DNA from: Gottfriedia acidiceleris
Lineage (GTDB): Bacteria > Bacillota > Bacilli > Bacillales > Bacillaceae_G
NCBI RefSeq assembly: GCF_004138285.1
Contig: NZ_SCFN01000010.1
Coordinates: forward strand, 1 to 64,000
Length of the DNA: 64,000 bases
Direction: 5' to 3'
Shown here: positions 56,665 to 64,000 of the stretch, piece by piece
How positions within the stretch are numbered: position 1 is the stretch's first letter
Layout of the letters: each line of letters opens with the position of its first letter
Notes under the pieces: generated by a model
What the model saw: only the letters and a program-made list of their open reading frames with translations
Told to the model about the DNA's origin: nothing
Databases searched by the model: none
Made by a program: the position numbers and the translations under genes

Positions 56665-56805
56665 TTAGCTCTGTTAAAAAAGAATGTTGATTTCCGTTAC
56701 AGGATACTCCCTTTCCGTGGGGCGTGATGCCTTAGCCTCCTTGGCAAGCCTGTGGTGTCTCAACCTTCCCACACCTCCCACAGGAGTCTCGCATCTTTCA
56801 ATTCA
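56665..56805. repeat. GC-rich hairpin repeat, IS/MITE-like
   Basis: After agctctgttaaa and atgttgattt comes a block of markedly higher GC (gtggggcgtgatgcct..., caggagtctcgcatctttca). This block, with its sense/antisense cctcc...ggag arms, resembles an extragenic repeat widespread in Bacillus. No coding potential. Confidence 0.45.
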
Positions 56806-57199
56806 ATCAACCTCATAAAGAAATGGTATATCGAAACCGGTCAAAAAGGAACTTGCACAGAAATTGGTATGAAGTACGGCAGACTGCAAATTCACTGCGC
56901 ACAGGCTATTCAGGAACTAGAAATATATTGAAACTAAGTTGTTATACAATTGATATGAACGAAACTGTCAAACCACTAAACCCAAAAAGTTTAAATATTG
57001 TTTTTTTTCAGTTTTTAGACAGACTTAAATTAAGACTACCAACCTAGAATTCAAAAATTAGATTTTCTAAGTCTGTGAATGACAACATATAATAGTAGAT
57101 ATTTTAAGTTTTGAAAGATAAAATTAATGTCTTAAAAGCTTGGCACGAAGGCAAATAAATTACCGGTGATTTACAGTCTGATATGCGTGGGTTGGTTAC
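56806..57199. other. Degenerate stretch
   Basis: A short frame 56820-56930 reads GQKGTCTEIGMKYGRLQIHC and AIQELEIY, like the tail of a small HTH protein, but has no start. Nothing else is supportable. Confidence 0.35.
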
Positions 57200-57514
57200 T
57201 ACATTTCATTTTATCCGTTACGGAGCTGCCTCGATCTAACGGCGCATGTAACTTCTTGAAAAGTTTACGAATACTTTCAGGTGTATTTTGGATATTACCG
57301 TGAAATCGTGGTTCTCCACGTCCTTCTTCAGCAATACCAACATAATGTCTTTTGACACGTCTAAACCAATAAATTTTTGACTATCCTTCATAATATAAAC
57401 GGCTCCTTTTTGTTTGTAGCTCTACATTTGGATTGGGTAGGCTTTTAATCACTCCCATTATTGCCAAGTGCAACCTACGCTAAGCAAAAGGAGCCGTTTC
57501 GTTCATTATGACTA
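57200..57514 (-). mobile_element. IS110-family insertion sequence relic
   Basis: ATG at 57391 on the minus strand begins KDSQKFIGLDVSKD, the DEDD-transposase start. After a frameshift it continues GIAEEGRGEPRFHGNIQNT and PESIRKLFKKL, then is lost. The outer flank has AAACGGCTCCTTTTTG (57398) inverted as CAAAAGGAGCCGTTT (57485), and the element end repeats at 5023-5090. Confidence 0.7.
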
Positions 57515-58113
57515 ACTGGCGCAATAGTTGAAGAACTAAATCAAGAAATCAAAGAATAAATTATCATTCTAATGGGAAAATACCATCAGAGGTGATACAA
57601 ATGAACAAAGTAACAAATGAAGAGGAGAAAAAAGAAAATTGAATCCAGTTATGTATTGGAATAGGTTTCTTAGTTATATTCGTCCACTATTTATTAACTT
57701 TAATATGATAATAAAGAAATACAAGCATCGAGATTCTCACCTATAAATAGCAACCAATGGACTTCTCAATATATGCAAGTAACTCATGAGATAGTTGCAT
57801 AACATTTAGGAGCTGATGTCTCGAGCAATCAGTTCCATTTTTCACTATTTGACAGTTTAGTACAAAATGAATTTACATTTATACAATAATAAAATAAATT
57901 GATTTAATAAAACGTTTTGCAAGTAGGTTTCATTATAAACTTAAATGTCTTAATTTCGATTTTTCTTAGGAAACACCAACCACCCATTAAAGCTCTGCTA
58001 TTGGAGTAATCATACACCGCTGTCACCGACTGAATCGCTGATAGGATTTTTTCGTAAGGATGTATAACTTTGGGTTGCACCCATTGTGGGGACGACGCAT
58101 CATAACGAGGTGA
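57515..58113. other. Degenerate stretch before the exporter gene
   Basis: Contains a possible relic of a small membrane protein (CIGIGFLVIFVHYLLTLI, 57655-57712, frame broken). 57904-58110 has an open minus frame (PRYDASSPQWVQPKVIHPYE) of unknown meaning and higher GC than its surroundings. No intact gene. Confidence 0.4.
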
Positions 58114-58191
58114 TTTCAAATTACAAGTTTAGACATCTTTTATAGATTAGGTATAAAGCTATATGTCATTAAAACAGCCCTCGCTGCGGGA

Positions 58192-59184
58192 TTGTCGTGG
58201 CTAGTAGCATCGACGATTTACCACAGCCACTATCCGTATTTTGCTGCACTCGGTGCAATTCTTACTGTACAGGTAACTGTCTACGATTCCATTAATAAAG
58301 GAATATATCGAGTCAGTGGTGTTGTTGTAGGGGTAATTGTCAGCATCATCGTTGGACATTGGCTTCCCGTTAATTTTCTCACCATCGCTCTTGTCGTATT
58401 CGTTGGGATGGCTTTCTCTACTGCACTAAAGTTGCATCCACAGATTATCTCTCAAGTGGCTGTAAGTACACTTCTTATCTTAGCGTTCGGGGGAATGCAG
58501 GGATACGCCGTTGATAGAATCGTTGAAACCATTTTTGGATGCGTAATCGCCGTATTGATTAATACCGTGGTCATTCCACCTAATCCCATTCCAGATGCAG
58601 AGAAAAAGGTTTTGTACTTGAGTGATTACGCCTCAACGGTACTTAAAAATCTTGCTTTCGCATATCAGGTACAAAGTTTAAGACCTGTCGATATGCCGTA
58701 TGTACAAGAACTTTTACATGAAACAGAAAAAACGTATCAAGCCGTACAAGTTTCCCTTCAGAGTTTGCGATACAGTCCACTGTTACGTAATAGACGTTCT
58801 CGTGTTATAGCTTTGTCTAATATCATACTCCGATTCGAACGAATTACGAGTCAAATTCGTGGCATCGCACGTGGGCTGGTCGACCTAGAACAGGAAGATC
58901 ACCCTAATCATTACTTCATTGAAGCAATGAAATCCACAGCTATTTGTATTGAATTAGTTGCAAAACAGGAAATCAACTCTTCAAATGACTTAGAGGAAGC
59001 TCTGAAGCTTGCATTGGAAGAAGCAAAGAAGCACCAAAGTCTTTGTTTGTTGCATATTAAAGATATTCAATCATTAAAAATTCTGAGGGAATTTGGCTCA
59101 ATGTTAACCGACCTCCACCGCATTTTAGACGAAGTAGAAGGTGGTGCTCGACATGTTACAGAAAGAAAGCTTTCTGTTCGTTGA
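58192..59184 (+). CDS. Aromatic acid exporter (ArAE/FUSC)-family protein, 5' end irregular
   Basis: 330 aa from TTG 58192, but the frame is open from 58114 and the upstream residues (IFYRLGIKLYVIKTALAAGL) look like the normal family N-terminus. No ATG, GTG or TTG occurs there and 58192 lacks a ribosome site, so the true start was probably lost or altered. Five to six helices (residues 1-135; HPQIISQVAVSTLLILAFGG) precede a helical cytoplasmic domain. Base composition is noticeably richer in G+C than neighbours, suggesting acquisition. Confidence 0.72.
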   Translation: MSWLVASTIYHSHYPYFAALGAILTVQVTVYDSINKGIYRVSGVVVGVIVSIIVGHWLPVNFLTIALVVFVGMAFSTALKLHPQIISQVAVSTLLILAFGGMQGYAVDRIVETIFGCVIAVLINTVVIPPNPIPDAEKKVLYLSDYASTVLKNLAFAYQVQSLRPVDMPYVQELLHETEKTYQAVQVSLQSLRYSPLLRNRRSRVIALSNIILRFERITSQIRGIARGLVDLEQEDHPNHYFIEAMKSTAICIELVAKQEINSSNDLEEALKLALEEAKKHQSLCLLHIKDIQSLKILREFGSMLTDLHRILDEVEGGARHVTERKLSVR

Positions 59185-59414
59185 ACTAATATTAAATTGC
59201 TTACTCATCTAACAGGGGCGTTAGTTCAAAATAGAGATATTCAAAATTTAAAATGCGTGCCCAACGGTACGCCATTTTCTTGTTAATTGTATTGAACCTG
59301 AGTTGTAGTTTATACTGTGCAGCCTAATACGAATTCAATCGATATTTCGGATTTTGAACATTTGAGGGGAATACATTAGCCCCACATACTTTTTTTAATA
59401 ATAGTTAATTGTAG

Positions 59415-59500
59415 AACTAACGCATGCATTAGTTGAACAACATAATCGGCTGTTTAGTCGATTTTTTTTATGAAACTAAATGGCAGTTTAGTTCAATAAG
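59415..59500. repeat. Complete palindromic repeat element with terminator
   Basis: AACTAACGCATGCATTAGTT-gaacaa (59415-59440), hairpin AATCGGCT-gttt-AGTCGATT with T8 (59444-59469), then ACTAAATGGCAGTTTAGT-tcaataag (59473-59500). This is the fullest copy of the modular repeat. The rest of 59185-59589 holds a hairpin near 59251-59277 and no gene. Confidence 0.7.
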
Positions 59501-59589
59501 CCCTATCCTACAAATCGATAGATATTCATTTTTATAAACAAAGACGAATATCTTATTGTTGAAAACAGTTTAACTAAGGAGGAATCTTC

Positions 59590-60369
59590 ATGGGATACTT
59601 TGTTACTGTAGAGGCAGGTGTAAATCTATATATTGAAGATATTAACCCAGGAGGTAACAAGACCATAGTGTTTATACATGGATGGCCGTTAAGCCATGAA
59701 CAATTCGAATATCAGTTTGATGTACTTCCTGCATTGGGTTACCGCTGCATTGGTATAGACTGGAGGGGCTTTGGTAAATCGGATAGACCATTTAGTGGCT
59801 ACACTTTAGATAGACTGGCTGATGATATCCGTACTGTTGTTGGTACACTTCAATTAGAAAATTTTACGATTGTAGGCCACTCAATGGGTGGAGCGATTTC
59901 GATTCGATATATGTCTAGATACAACGGTTACGGTGTATCTAAGCTTGTCCTTGTTTCCGCTGCAGCTCCAACAGGCTTTACCGTAGAGACTGCTAATAAA
60001 TTTCTTAAAGAAAACTTAAATGACCGCCCTAAAATGATGCAAAACGTAACTGATGACTTTTTCTTTCAGTATGTAACTCGCCCATTCTCGCACTGGTTTT
60101 TTCAAATGGGATTACAGGCTGCTGGATGGTCGACAGCTGCTATTATAATTACATTAAGAGATGAGAATTTGAATGAAGATCTTCCAAAAATAGTTGCCCC
60201 TACTTTAATTATTCACGGCATTCATGATAAAGTCATTCCATTTGAACAGGCTAACGAGATGAACCAAAAAATAAGAAATTCACAGCTTGTTCCGTTTCAA
60301 TATAGTGGCCATGGACCCTTCTGGGAAGAACGTGACAAGTTTAACCAACTATTATCACAATTTATTTAG
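59590..60369 (+). CDS. Alpha/beta hydrolase, non-heme chloroperoxidase/esterase-like
   Basis: 259 aa after taaggaggaatcttc. HGWPLSHEQFEYQ near residue 30 gives the oxyanion loop, GHSMGGAISIRYM near 96 the nucleophile Ser, GIHDKVIP near 213 the Asp, and YSGHGPFWEERDKFN near 240 the His. The WPL and GHGPFW(E) motifs are typical of the bacterial arylesterase/haloperoxidase branch. Natural substrate unknown. Confidence 0.87.
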   Translation: MGYFVTVEAGVNLYIEDINPGGNKTIVFIHGWPLSHEQFEYQFDVLPALGYRCIGIDWRGFGKSDRPFSGYTLDRLADDIRTVVGTLQLENFTIVGHSMGGAISIRYMSRYNGYGVSKLVLVSAAAPTGFTVETANKFLKENLNDRPKMMQNVTDDFFFQYVTRPFSHWFFQMGLQAAGWSTAAIIITLRDENLNEDLPKIVAPTLIIHGIHDKVIPFEQANEMNQKIRNSQLVPFQYSGHGPFWEERDKFNQLLSQFI

Positions 60370-60476
60370 TTAAAACTTTGACCTTAATTGAAATAAACGG
60401 AGAAAGGAAAACACAAGTAGTGTCACTTTATGCGTAGTAAATTTTTTATCTACTAATTAGGCTAGATTTCTTATAG

Positions 60477-60558
60477 AACTAACGCATGCAATAGTTGAAC
60501 AAATTCAGGAGTCGATGCTCGACTCCTTTTTAAGTATTTGGCAGTTAGTTGAAAAAAG
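60477..60558. repeat. Palindromic repeat element with terminator
   Basis: AACTAACGCATGCAATAGTT-gaacaa (60477-60502), hairpin AGGAGTCGA-tgc-TCGACTCCT with T (60507-60532), then a partial second palindrome ttggcagttagttgaa. Follows the hydrolase gene and probably serves as its terminator. Confidence 0.7.
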
Positions 60559-60589
60559 AATAAATTTAAAATGGTTTCGTAAGAACATA

Positions 60590-61048
60590 TTAAAACAAAC
60601 GTGGCAGCCTATTAAAATCAAAAGAAGACCGCAAGTTGGGTGGGTATTTATAAGTTTTTAAATGTGTGTGATTTATTAACTTCACTTCAGGTCCATAAGA
60701 AATCTGATAAGTCATTCTGTCCTTGCCGACTGGAACGTGGTGACCACCATCGTCAGGTTCGATTTCAAATGTGATTTCCAATATTAAACCACGGAAGTGA
60801 TTTACTCTTCTTGTTTCAATCACTTCAATTAACCATGGAGTGACTTGAGGTGAAAAATCCTTTAAAATCTTCGGATGATAGTATTTATCCAAATCTTCTC
60901 TGATATATGGGGTGAGCATATTCATAAGCATATCCTGTAATCGAAGTTCTTCGGAATCTTGAGTTGGTTCATCTGCTAAAGTGGGTGATGTTTGAAAAAA
61001 AATAATCAGAAGAGTGGATAATATAAAAGTGATTAATATCTTTTTCAT
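60590..61048 (-). CDS. Secreted DUF3888-family protein
   Basis: 152 aa. Signal peptide at residues 1-25 (ILITFILSTLLIIFFQTSPT, cleavage near LADE). The mature part matches DUF3888: LRLQDMLMNMLTPYIRE, LDKYYHPK, then EVIETRRVNHFRGLILEITF. Family members are small secreted Bacillus proteins of unknown role. Start ATG 61048. Confidence 0.82.
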   Translation of the reverse strand: MKKILITFILSTLLIIFFQTSPTLADEPTQDSEELRLQDMLMNMLTPYIREDLDKYYHPKILKDFSPQVTPWLIEVIETRRVNHFRGLILEITFEIEPDDGGHHVPVGKDRMTYQISYGPEVKLINHTHLKTYKYPPNLRSSFDFNRLPRLF

Positions 61049-61119
61049 CCTTCTCTGTACACCTCTTTACGAATATTTAATTGTATTATTACCTATTCTG
61101 AATAAGATATTTATTTAGT

Positions 61120-61146
61120 AACTAATGCATGCGTTAGTTGTACAAC
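61120..61146. repeat. Palindromic repeat, first-palindrome type
   Basis: AACTAATGCATGCGTTAGTT-gtacaac, a near-perfect palindrome. It directly abuts the SH3b fragment, as if inserted into that gene. Confidence 0.65.
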
Positions 61147-61150
61147 GTGA

Positions 61151-61237
61151 GTTGAAATTATTACGAAAAATGGATTATGGTATAAAGTAAAAGTTGGCGG
61201 TAAAGAGGGGTATGTACAAGTAAAATACTTATCTTAG
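61151..61237 (+). pseudogene. C-terminal fragment of a bacterial SH3 (SH3b) domain protein
   Basis: VEIITKNGLWYKVKVGGKEG then YVQVKYLS and stop at 61235-61237. This is the classic end of an SH3b cell-wall-binding domain. Everything upstream is replaced by the palindromic repeat. Sequence 61238-61479 shows no gene. Confidence 0.65.
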
Positions 61238-61479
61238 AGAGTGATTCAGTGTAATTGAAAATTATAAGGATTATAGTATAGGCAAGTTTTCAAAAGAAAC
61301 TTGCTTTTTCTTATGAATTGGGGTCGTAAAACATCGTAAATAAAAAACAAGGGTCAAAACAAAAGAGTATGGTTTAACGATAGAAAACATATAATGTAAG
61401 GCTAATAATTAAGTATTTTAAGCCATTATTAACGAAATAGGAACAGTAAAATGACTAATGAGAGAATGGAGATGATAAT

Positions 61480-62277
61480 GTGTGTCCCTCTGACTATGAT
61501 GAGAAATTCAATGAAGAAAAAACTTTGGAACATCGTTTAGAGGCATATGAAAAAGTGGTGAAAAATAATACATCGTATTATGGTTTAAAATGGGATCTAG
61601 TTTCAGACCCAGCAAAGAAAAACACTTGGAATTGGGCGGCTTTTTTCTTTACGTTGTTTTGGTTCGCTTATCGAAAAATGTATAAGGTGTTTTTACTACT
61701 AAGTTTCATAGTGACTCTATGGACTGTAACCTATTTAATTATCGATAGCCCACTTTGGTTGGAAGTTCTTATTTACTGGGTAATTCCTTTGATAATCTCT
61801 TTGCTTTTGGGATGGCATGCTAATCGTTTGTATTATCTTCACATTTCAAAACTTTTGAAGCAAACAAAATCTTTGCCTGAGAAACGAAGAGATTATTATA
61901 TTCAAAACAAGGGTGGGACCCATGTTGGTATAATGATCGGTTTGGGTTGCCTTTTGCTATTTTTAGACTTTGTGATTGTAGCGGTAGCAACTTATATACC
62001 AACGTCTCTTAACATAGTAAATACTGTTGCTGGAACTGATGAGGGCATTGCATTAGAGGATTATACCGACAATCCACAATGGAAAGTGATTGAAAAAAGA
62101 GATCGATATTATGAGGTGGAATTCAAGGGTTACGATTATAGCTATAATGAAACGGTTCGTATCCTTTTCAATGTTTATTTTTATAAAGATGTCTATGATT
62201 GGAAGAAAGTTTATCTGAATGGCAAACTCTTAAACGATCAAGAAATGGAAGATTATGAAAAATATATAGATGGTTAA
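61480..62277 (+). CDS. DUF2628-like membrane protein
   Basis: 265 aa from GTG 61480, eight bases after ggag. Cytoplasmic N-terminus, then WNWAAFFFTLFWFAYRKMYK near residue 50, the DUF2628 hallmark, followed by helices to about 112 and another near 148-170. The C-terminal 85 residues form a soluble domain (YYEVEFKGYDYSYNETVRIL) probably outside the membrane. Function unknown. Confidence 0.75.
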   Translation: MCPSDYDEKFNEEKTLEHRLEAYEKVVKNNTSYYGLKWDLVSDPAKKNTWNWAAFFFTLFWFAYRKMYKVFLLLSFIVTLWTVTYLIIDSPLWLEVLIYWVIPLIISLLLGWHANRLYYLHISKLLKQTKSLPEKRRDYYIQNKGGTHVGIMIGLGCLLLFLDFVIVAVATYIPTSLNIVNTVAGTDEGIALEDYTDNPQWKVIEKRDRYYEVEFKGYDYSYNETVRILFNVYFYKDVYDWKKVYLNGKLLNDQEMEDYEKYIDG

Positions 62278-62336
62278 TAGTTAAAGGTGTTTTATATTTA
62301 ATAAATTTTTTAGTGAATTGAATTATTGTGTTAATA

Positions 62337-62370
62337 AAAAAATCCATTGGACTTTCAATGGATTTTTTTA
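62337..62370 (+). terminator. Intrinsic terminator
   Basis: AAAAATCCATTG-gactttc-AATGGATTTTTTT, a clear hairpin with T-run. Confidence 0.85.
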
Positions 62371-62453
62371 TGGACAAAAGGTATTCATTTTCTTCATATT
62401 GTTGTAAAAGGAGAGGGAAGAAAGGTGTGAATATGCTTCGGCAGCTCTTTTTT

Positions 62454-62484
62454 GTTCAACATAATGGCAGGATAGTTGAATAAG
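62454..62484. repeat. Dispersed repeat, second-palindrome type
   Basis: gttcaacataatggcaggat-agttgaataag, preceded by gcagctctttttt. Same type as 1700-1728 and 49050-49080. Confidence 0.55.
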
Positions 62485-62541
62485 TAAATAAGTATATAAT
62501 AGATTTTACTCAGATAAAATGATCTTCTTAGGAGGGGGAAT

Positions 62542-63369
62542 ATGAAAAAAAGGCTACGAAAGAAAATGTCCAAGGATTGGGAATGGATGCTTAGAATAAA
62601 GAAACGTACGGATTTAGTTAAATGGCTTATTGATAACTTCAATTTCGAAGAAGGGTATGTTTCAGATATAAAAAAGATTGACAAAAGAACAGTTAGAATG
62701 TGTATTGGTATTCAAGTGGAAGGGAATTACGTAGCTGGAACTCCAAAAGTATTAAAGGAATATACCATTATTGCTAAAGGTGTAAGAAATTTTAAAAATA
62801 ATTTTCAATATGACCCTGATCACATTATTGAGGGCTTATTTCATATTGAAACAACGAAAGGCATTGGAATTGATGTAGATTTGCCTGAAATTGTGCAGAT
62901 ATATTGTAAAGAATTATGGGTTGAAGAACCTAGATATATTCGGACTATTACTAAACCCTGGGTAAGTGAGAATGAATTATATGCAAAGGTACCTAATTTG
63001 GAGATACCAAAACCACTTACTTGGATTGAACAGCTTGAAGCAAAAGGTTTTAGTGTTTCTTGGAGATATGGAGGTAGTGAAATAAAGTTACCAGAGCAAG
63101 TTCCTTATCCAGACTACTCAGGCTGGTTTCTTCAGGAAACTAATAAAATCAAAAATACACAATTTGGAATTTTTATAAGACACATACATCCTAAATATAA
63201 TGGTTTTGGTATTTCGTTTGAAAAGCACTATGGAGCTGAAGAAGATTTATGGATAGCATTAACACAAGTAATTGCAGAGTTTCCAGATGTTGAAATTCAC
63301 ACAGGCAATTGTAGGCTTACAGGAAAACAATGGATTAATTATCTTAATTCAGGAGAATTACCTTATTAA
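62542..63369 (+). CDS. Hypothetical cytoplasmic protein, 275 aa
   Basis: ATG 62542 after aggaggggg. No signal peptide or membrane helix. A basic N-terminus (MKKRLRKKMSKDWEWM) precedes a mixed alpha/beta protein with many Trp/Tyr residues and a C-terminal FPDVEIHTGNCRLTGKQWIN. I do not recognise the family. Flanked on both sides by palindromic repeats. Normal codon use suggests a real expressed gene. Confidence 0.7.
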   Translation: MKKRLRKKMSKDWEWMLRIKKRTDLVKWLIDNFNFEEGYVSDIKKIDKRTVRMCIGIQVEGNYVAGTPKVLKEYTIIAKGVRNFKNNFQYDPDHIIEGLFHIETTKGIGIDVDLPEIVQIYCKELWVEEPRYIRTITKPWVSENELYAKVPNLEIPKPLTWIEQLEAKGFSVSWRYGGSEIKLPEQVPYPDYSGWFLQETNKIKNTQFGIFIRHIHPKYNGFGISFEKHYGAEEDLWIALTQVIAEFPDVEIHTGNCRLTGKQWINYLNSGELPY

Positions 63370-63434
63370 TGAATTAGAAAAAAATTCTCCAAAGGTTTTT
63401 GATCGGTTAAATTGACTGAGAAGTCAATCCTTAT

Positions 63435-63462
63435 TCAACTAACGAATGCATTAGTTGATTAA
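63435..63462. repeat. Palindromic repeat, first-palindrome type
   Basis: tcaactaacgaatgcattag-ttgattaag, with near-perfect CAACTAA/TTAGTTG arms, just after the hypothetical gene. Confidence 0.65.
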
Positions 63463-63520
63463 GAACAAGAGTCGCTGGGAAATATAGGTTTAAAATTATC
63501 TGAAAGGATATTGACTTTTA

Positions 63521-63856
63521 ATGAAAGGAAATACACCTTTTTTTATACTAATGTTCTTAATTGCACTTTGGTTTATATACGTAAGAATTAAATATTTTCC
63601 AAAAGCAAAATACAGTCAATTAACAGGAGAAACTGGTTAAAAATATGACATAAGTAAATTAAAGACTCTAATACCTAAGAAAATGATGATCGGCGTATTT
63701 TTCTGTATCTTAACGTTACCTCTATACTCAGATATGCCTGTAATAATGGCTTTTATTCTTGCATTAGCAGGAGGTCTATTTACTTACACTCAGTTTAAAA
63801 CTATGTATGGTTTGGGAGCTAGATTTCAAGAAAACAAAGTGAAAAAGAAAAAGTAA
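63521..63856 (+). pseudogene. Small membrane protein with an in-frame stop
   Basis: ATG 63521 opens FFILMFLIALWFIYVRIKYF and runs to a TAA at 63638-63640. The same frame then continues KKMMIGVFFCILTLPLYSDM and MAFILALAGGLFTYTQFKTM to TAA 63854-63856. Without the internal stop it would be a 111-aa protein with three helices. Probable nonsense mutation (or a re-initiated split gene). Family unknown. Confidence 0.6.
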
Positions 63857-63859
63857 TTA

Positions 63860-63877
63860 TGCAACTAACGCATGCTT
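63860..63877. repeat. Half of a palindromic repeat, interrupted
   Basis: tgcaactaacgcatgctt is the left half of the AACTAACGCATGCATTAGTT repeat. The right arm is missing because the intron-like sequence starts at 63878. Confidence 0.65.
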
Positions 63878-64000
63878 GTGCGGCCGAGCCTAGGTCGTAT
63901 CATATAACGGGTGGGATTCCCGTCGAGTAAGAATTAGCCATTCGCTCGTAGCGAGTCTTGGAGGGTTTAGAGGTAACTTTAATCTTTAAGCGTAGACAGT
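63878..64000 (+). mobile_element. 5' end of a probable group II intron
   Basis: Begins GTGCGGCC, fitting the GUGYG 5' boundary of bacterial group II introns. It is followed by short GC-rich helices (aggtcgtatc; aacgggtgggattcccgt; ctcgtagcgag), unlike the AT-rich surroundings and typical of domain I. It continues beyond the window, so the intron-encoded protein and domains V/VI cannot be checked. Confidence 0.65.

Noticed and set aside
56823-57047. 74-aa plus-strand frame
   Set aside because: Another frame in the same place reads more protein-like as an HTH tail, and neither has a start signal; treated as remnant.
57904-58119. 71-aa minus-strand frame before the exporter
   Set aside because: No recognisable motif and no ribosome site; lies in degenerate sequence, so noted only as part of a gene-free stretch.

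Overview
The window is a low-GC, AT-rich chromosomal segment of an endospore-forming Bacillales bacterium, close in style to the Bacillus cereus group or Gottfriedia-like bacilli. The evidence is a collagen-like exosporium-type protein, a complete GerA/GerB/GerC germinant-receptor operon, Spo0M, strong AGGAGG ribosome sites with many TTG/GTG starts, B. subtilis-type des-desKR and fruRKA modules, and intrinsic terminators after most genes. No rRNA, tRNA or CRISPR array was seen.

Positions 1-48,000 read as mostly stable backbone. In order: the 3' part of a collagen-like spore-surface gene and a proline-rich protein with an endospore-appendage-like tail (1-1.6 kb); a frameshifted membrane gene; a GntR-ABC transporter operon under a palindromic operator (2.3-4.4 kb); TrmO and a GNAT; a six-gene operon for an amino-sugar acid (5.8-12 kb: deacetylase, PLP ammonia-lyase, KDPG-type aldolase, KDG-type kinase, GntR regulator, GntP permease); a ring-cleaving dioxygenase, an EamA exporter, a GNAT and a membrane diguanylate cyclase; a helix-turn-helix protein fused to a degenerate ATP-synthase beta-like body (17.6-18.6 kb); a two-component system sharing a putative response-regulator site with a neighbouring membrane gene; the cold-response desaturase with DesK/DesR; assorted hydrolases, acetyltransferases and redox/copper-type proteins (24.6-33.4 kb); Spo0M and small membrane or spore proteins; a kinase-like pseudogene with a GalT-like partner; the fructose operon with three TTGAACG operator repeats; the ger operon; a hemolysin-III/DUF1836 divergent pair.

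From about 47.8 kb to the right edge the character changes. Gene density falls and remnants accumulate: a truncated UvrX-type polymerase behind SOS boxes, a decayed tyrosine recombinase, fragments resembling GerC and GyrA, an IS110 relic, an SH3b tail and a membrane gene with an internal stop. Intact genes here are accessory or stress functions: TetR-MFS, UspA, a HesB-like protein, Ohr, DinB, an aromatic-acid-exporter-type protein of different base composition, an alpha/beta hydrolase, DUF3888 and DUF2628 proteins and an unknown protein. A modular palindromic repeat (core AACTAACGCATGCATTAGTT, often followed by a terminator hairpin and a second palindrome) sits beside nearly every gene between 55 and 64 kb. 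One copy is interrupted at the right edge by what looks like the 5' end of a group II intron.

The most unusual items are the HTH/F1-beta-like fusion at 17.6 kb, the matched response-regulator sites at 18.7 and 20.8 kb, the palindromic repeat family with its intron insertion, the gene graveyard at 48-50 kb, and a membrane protein with a Pro-Asp-Cys repeat tail at 35 kb.
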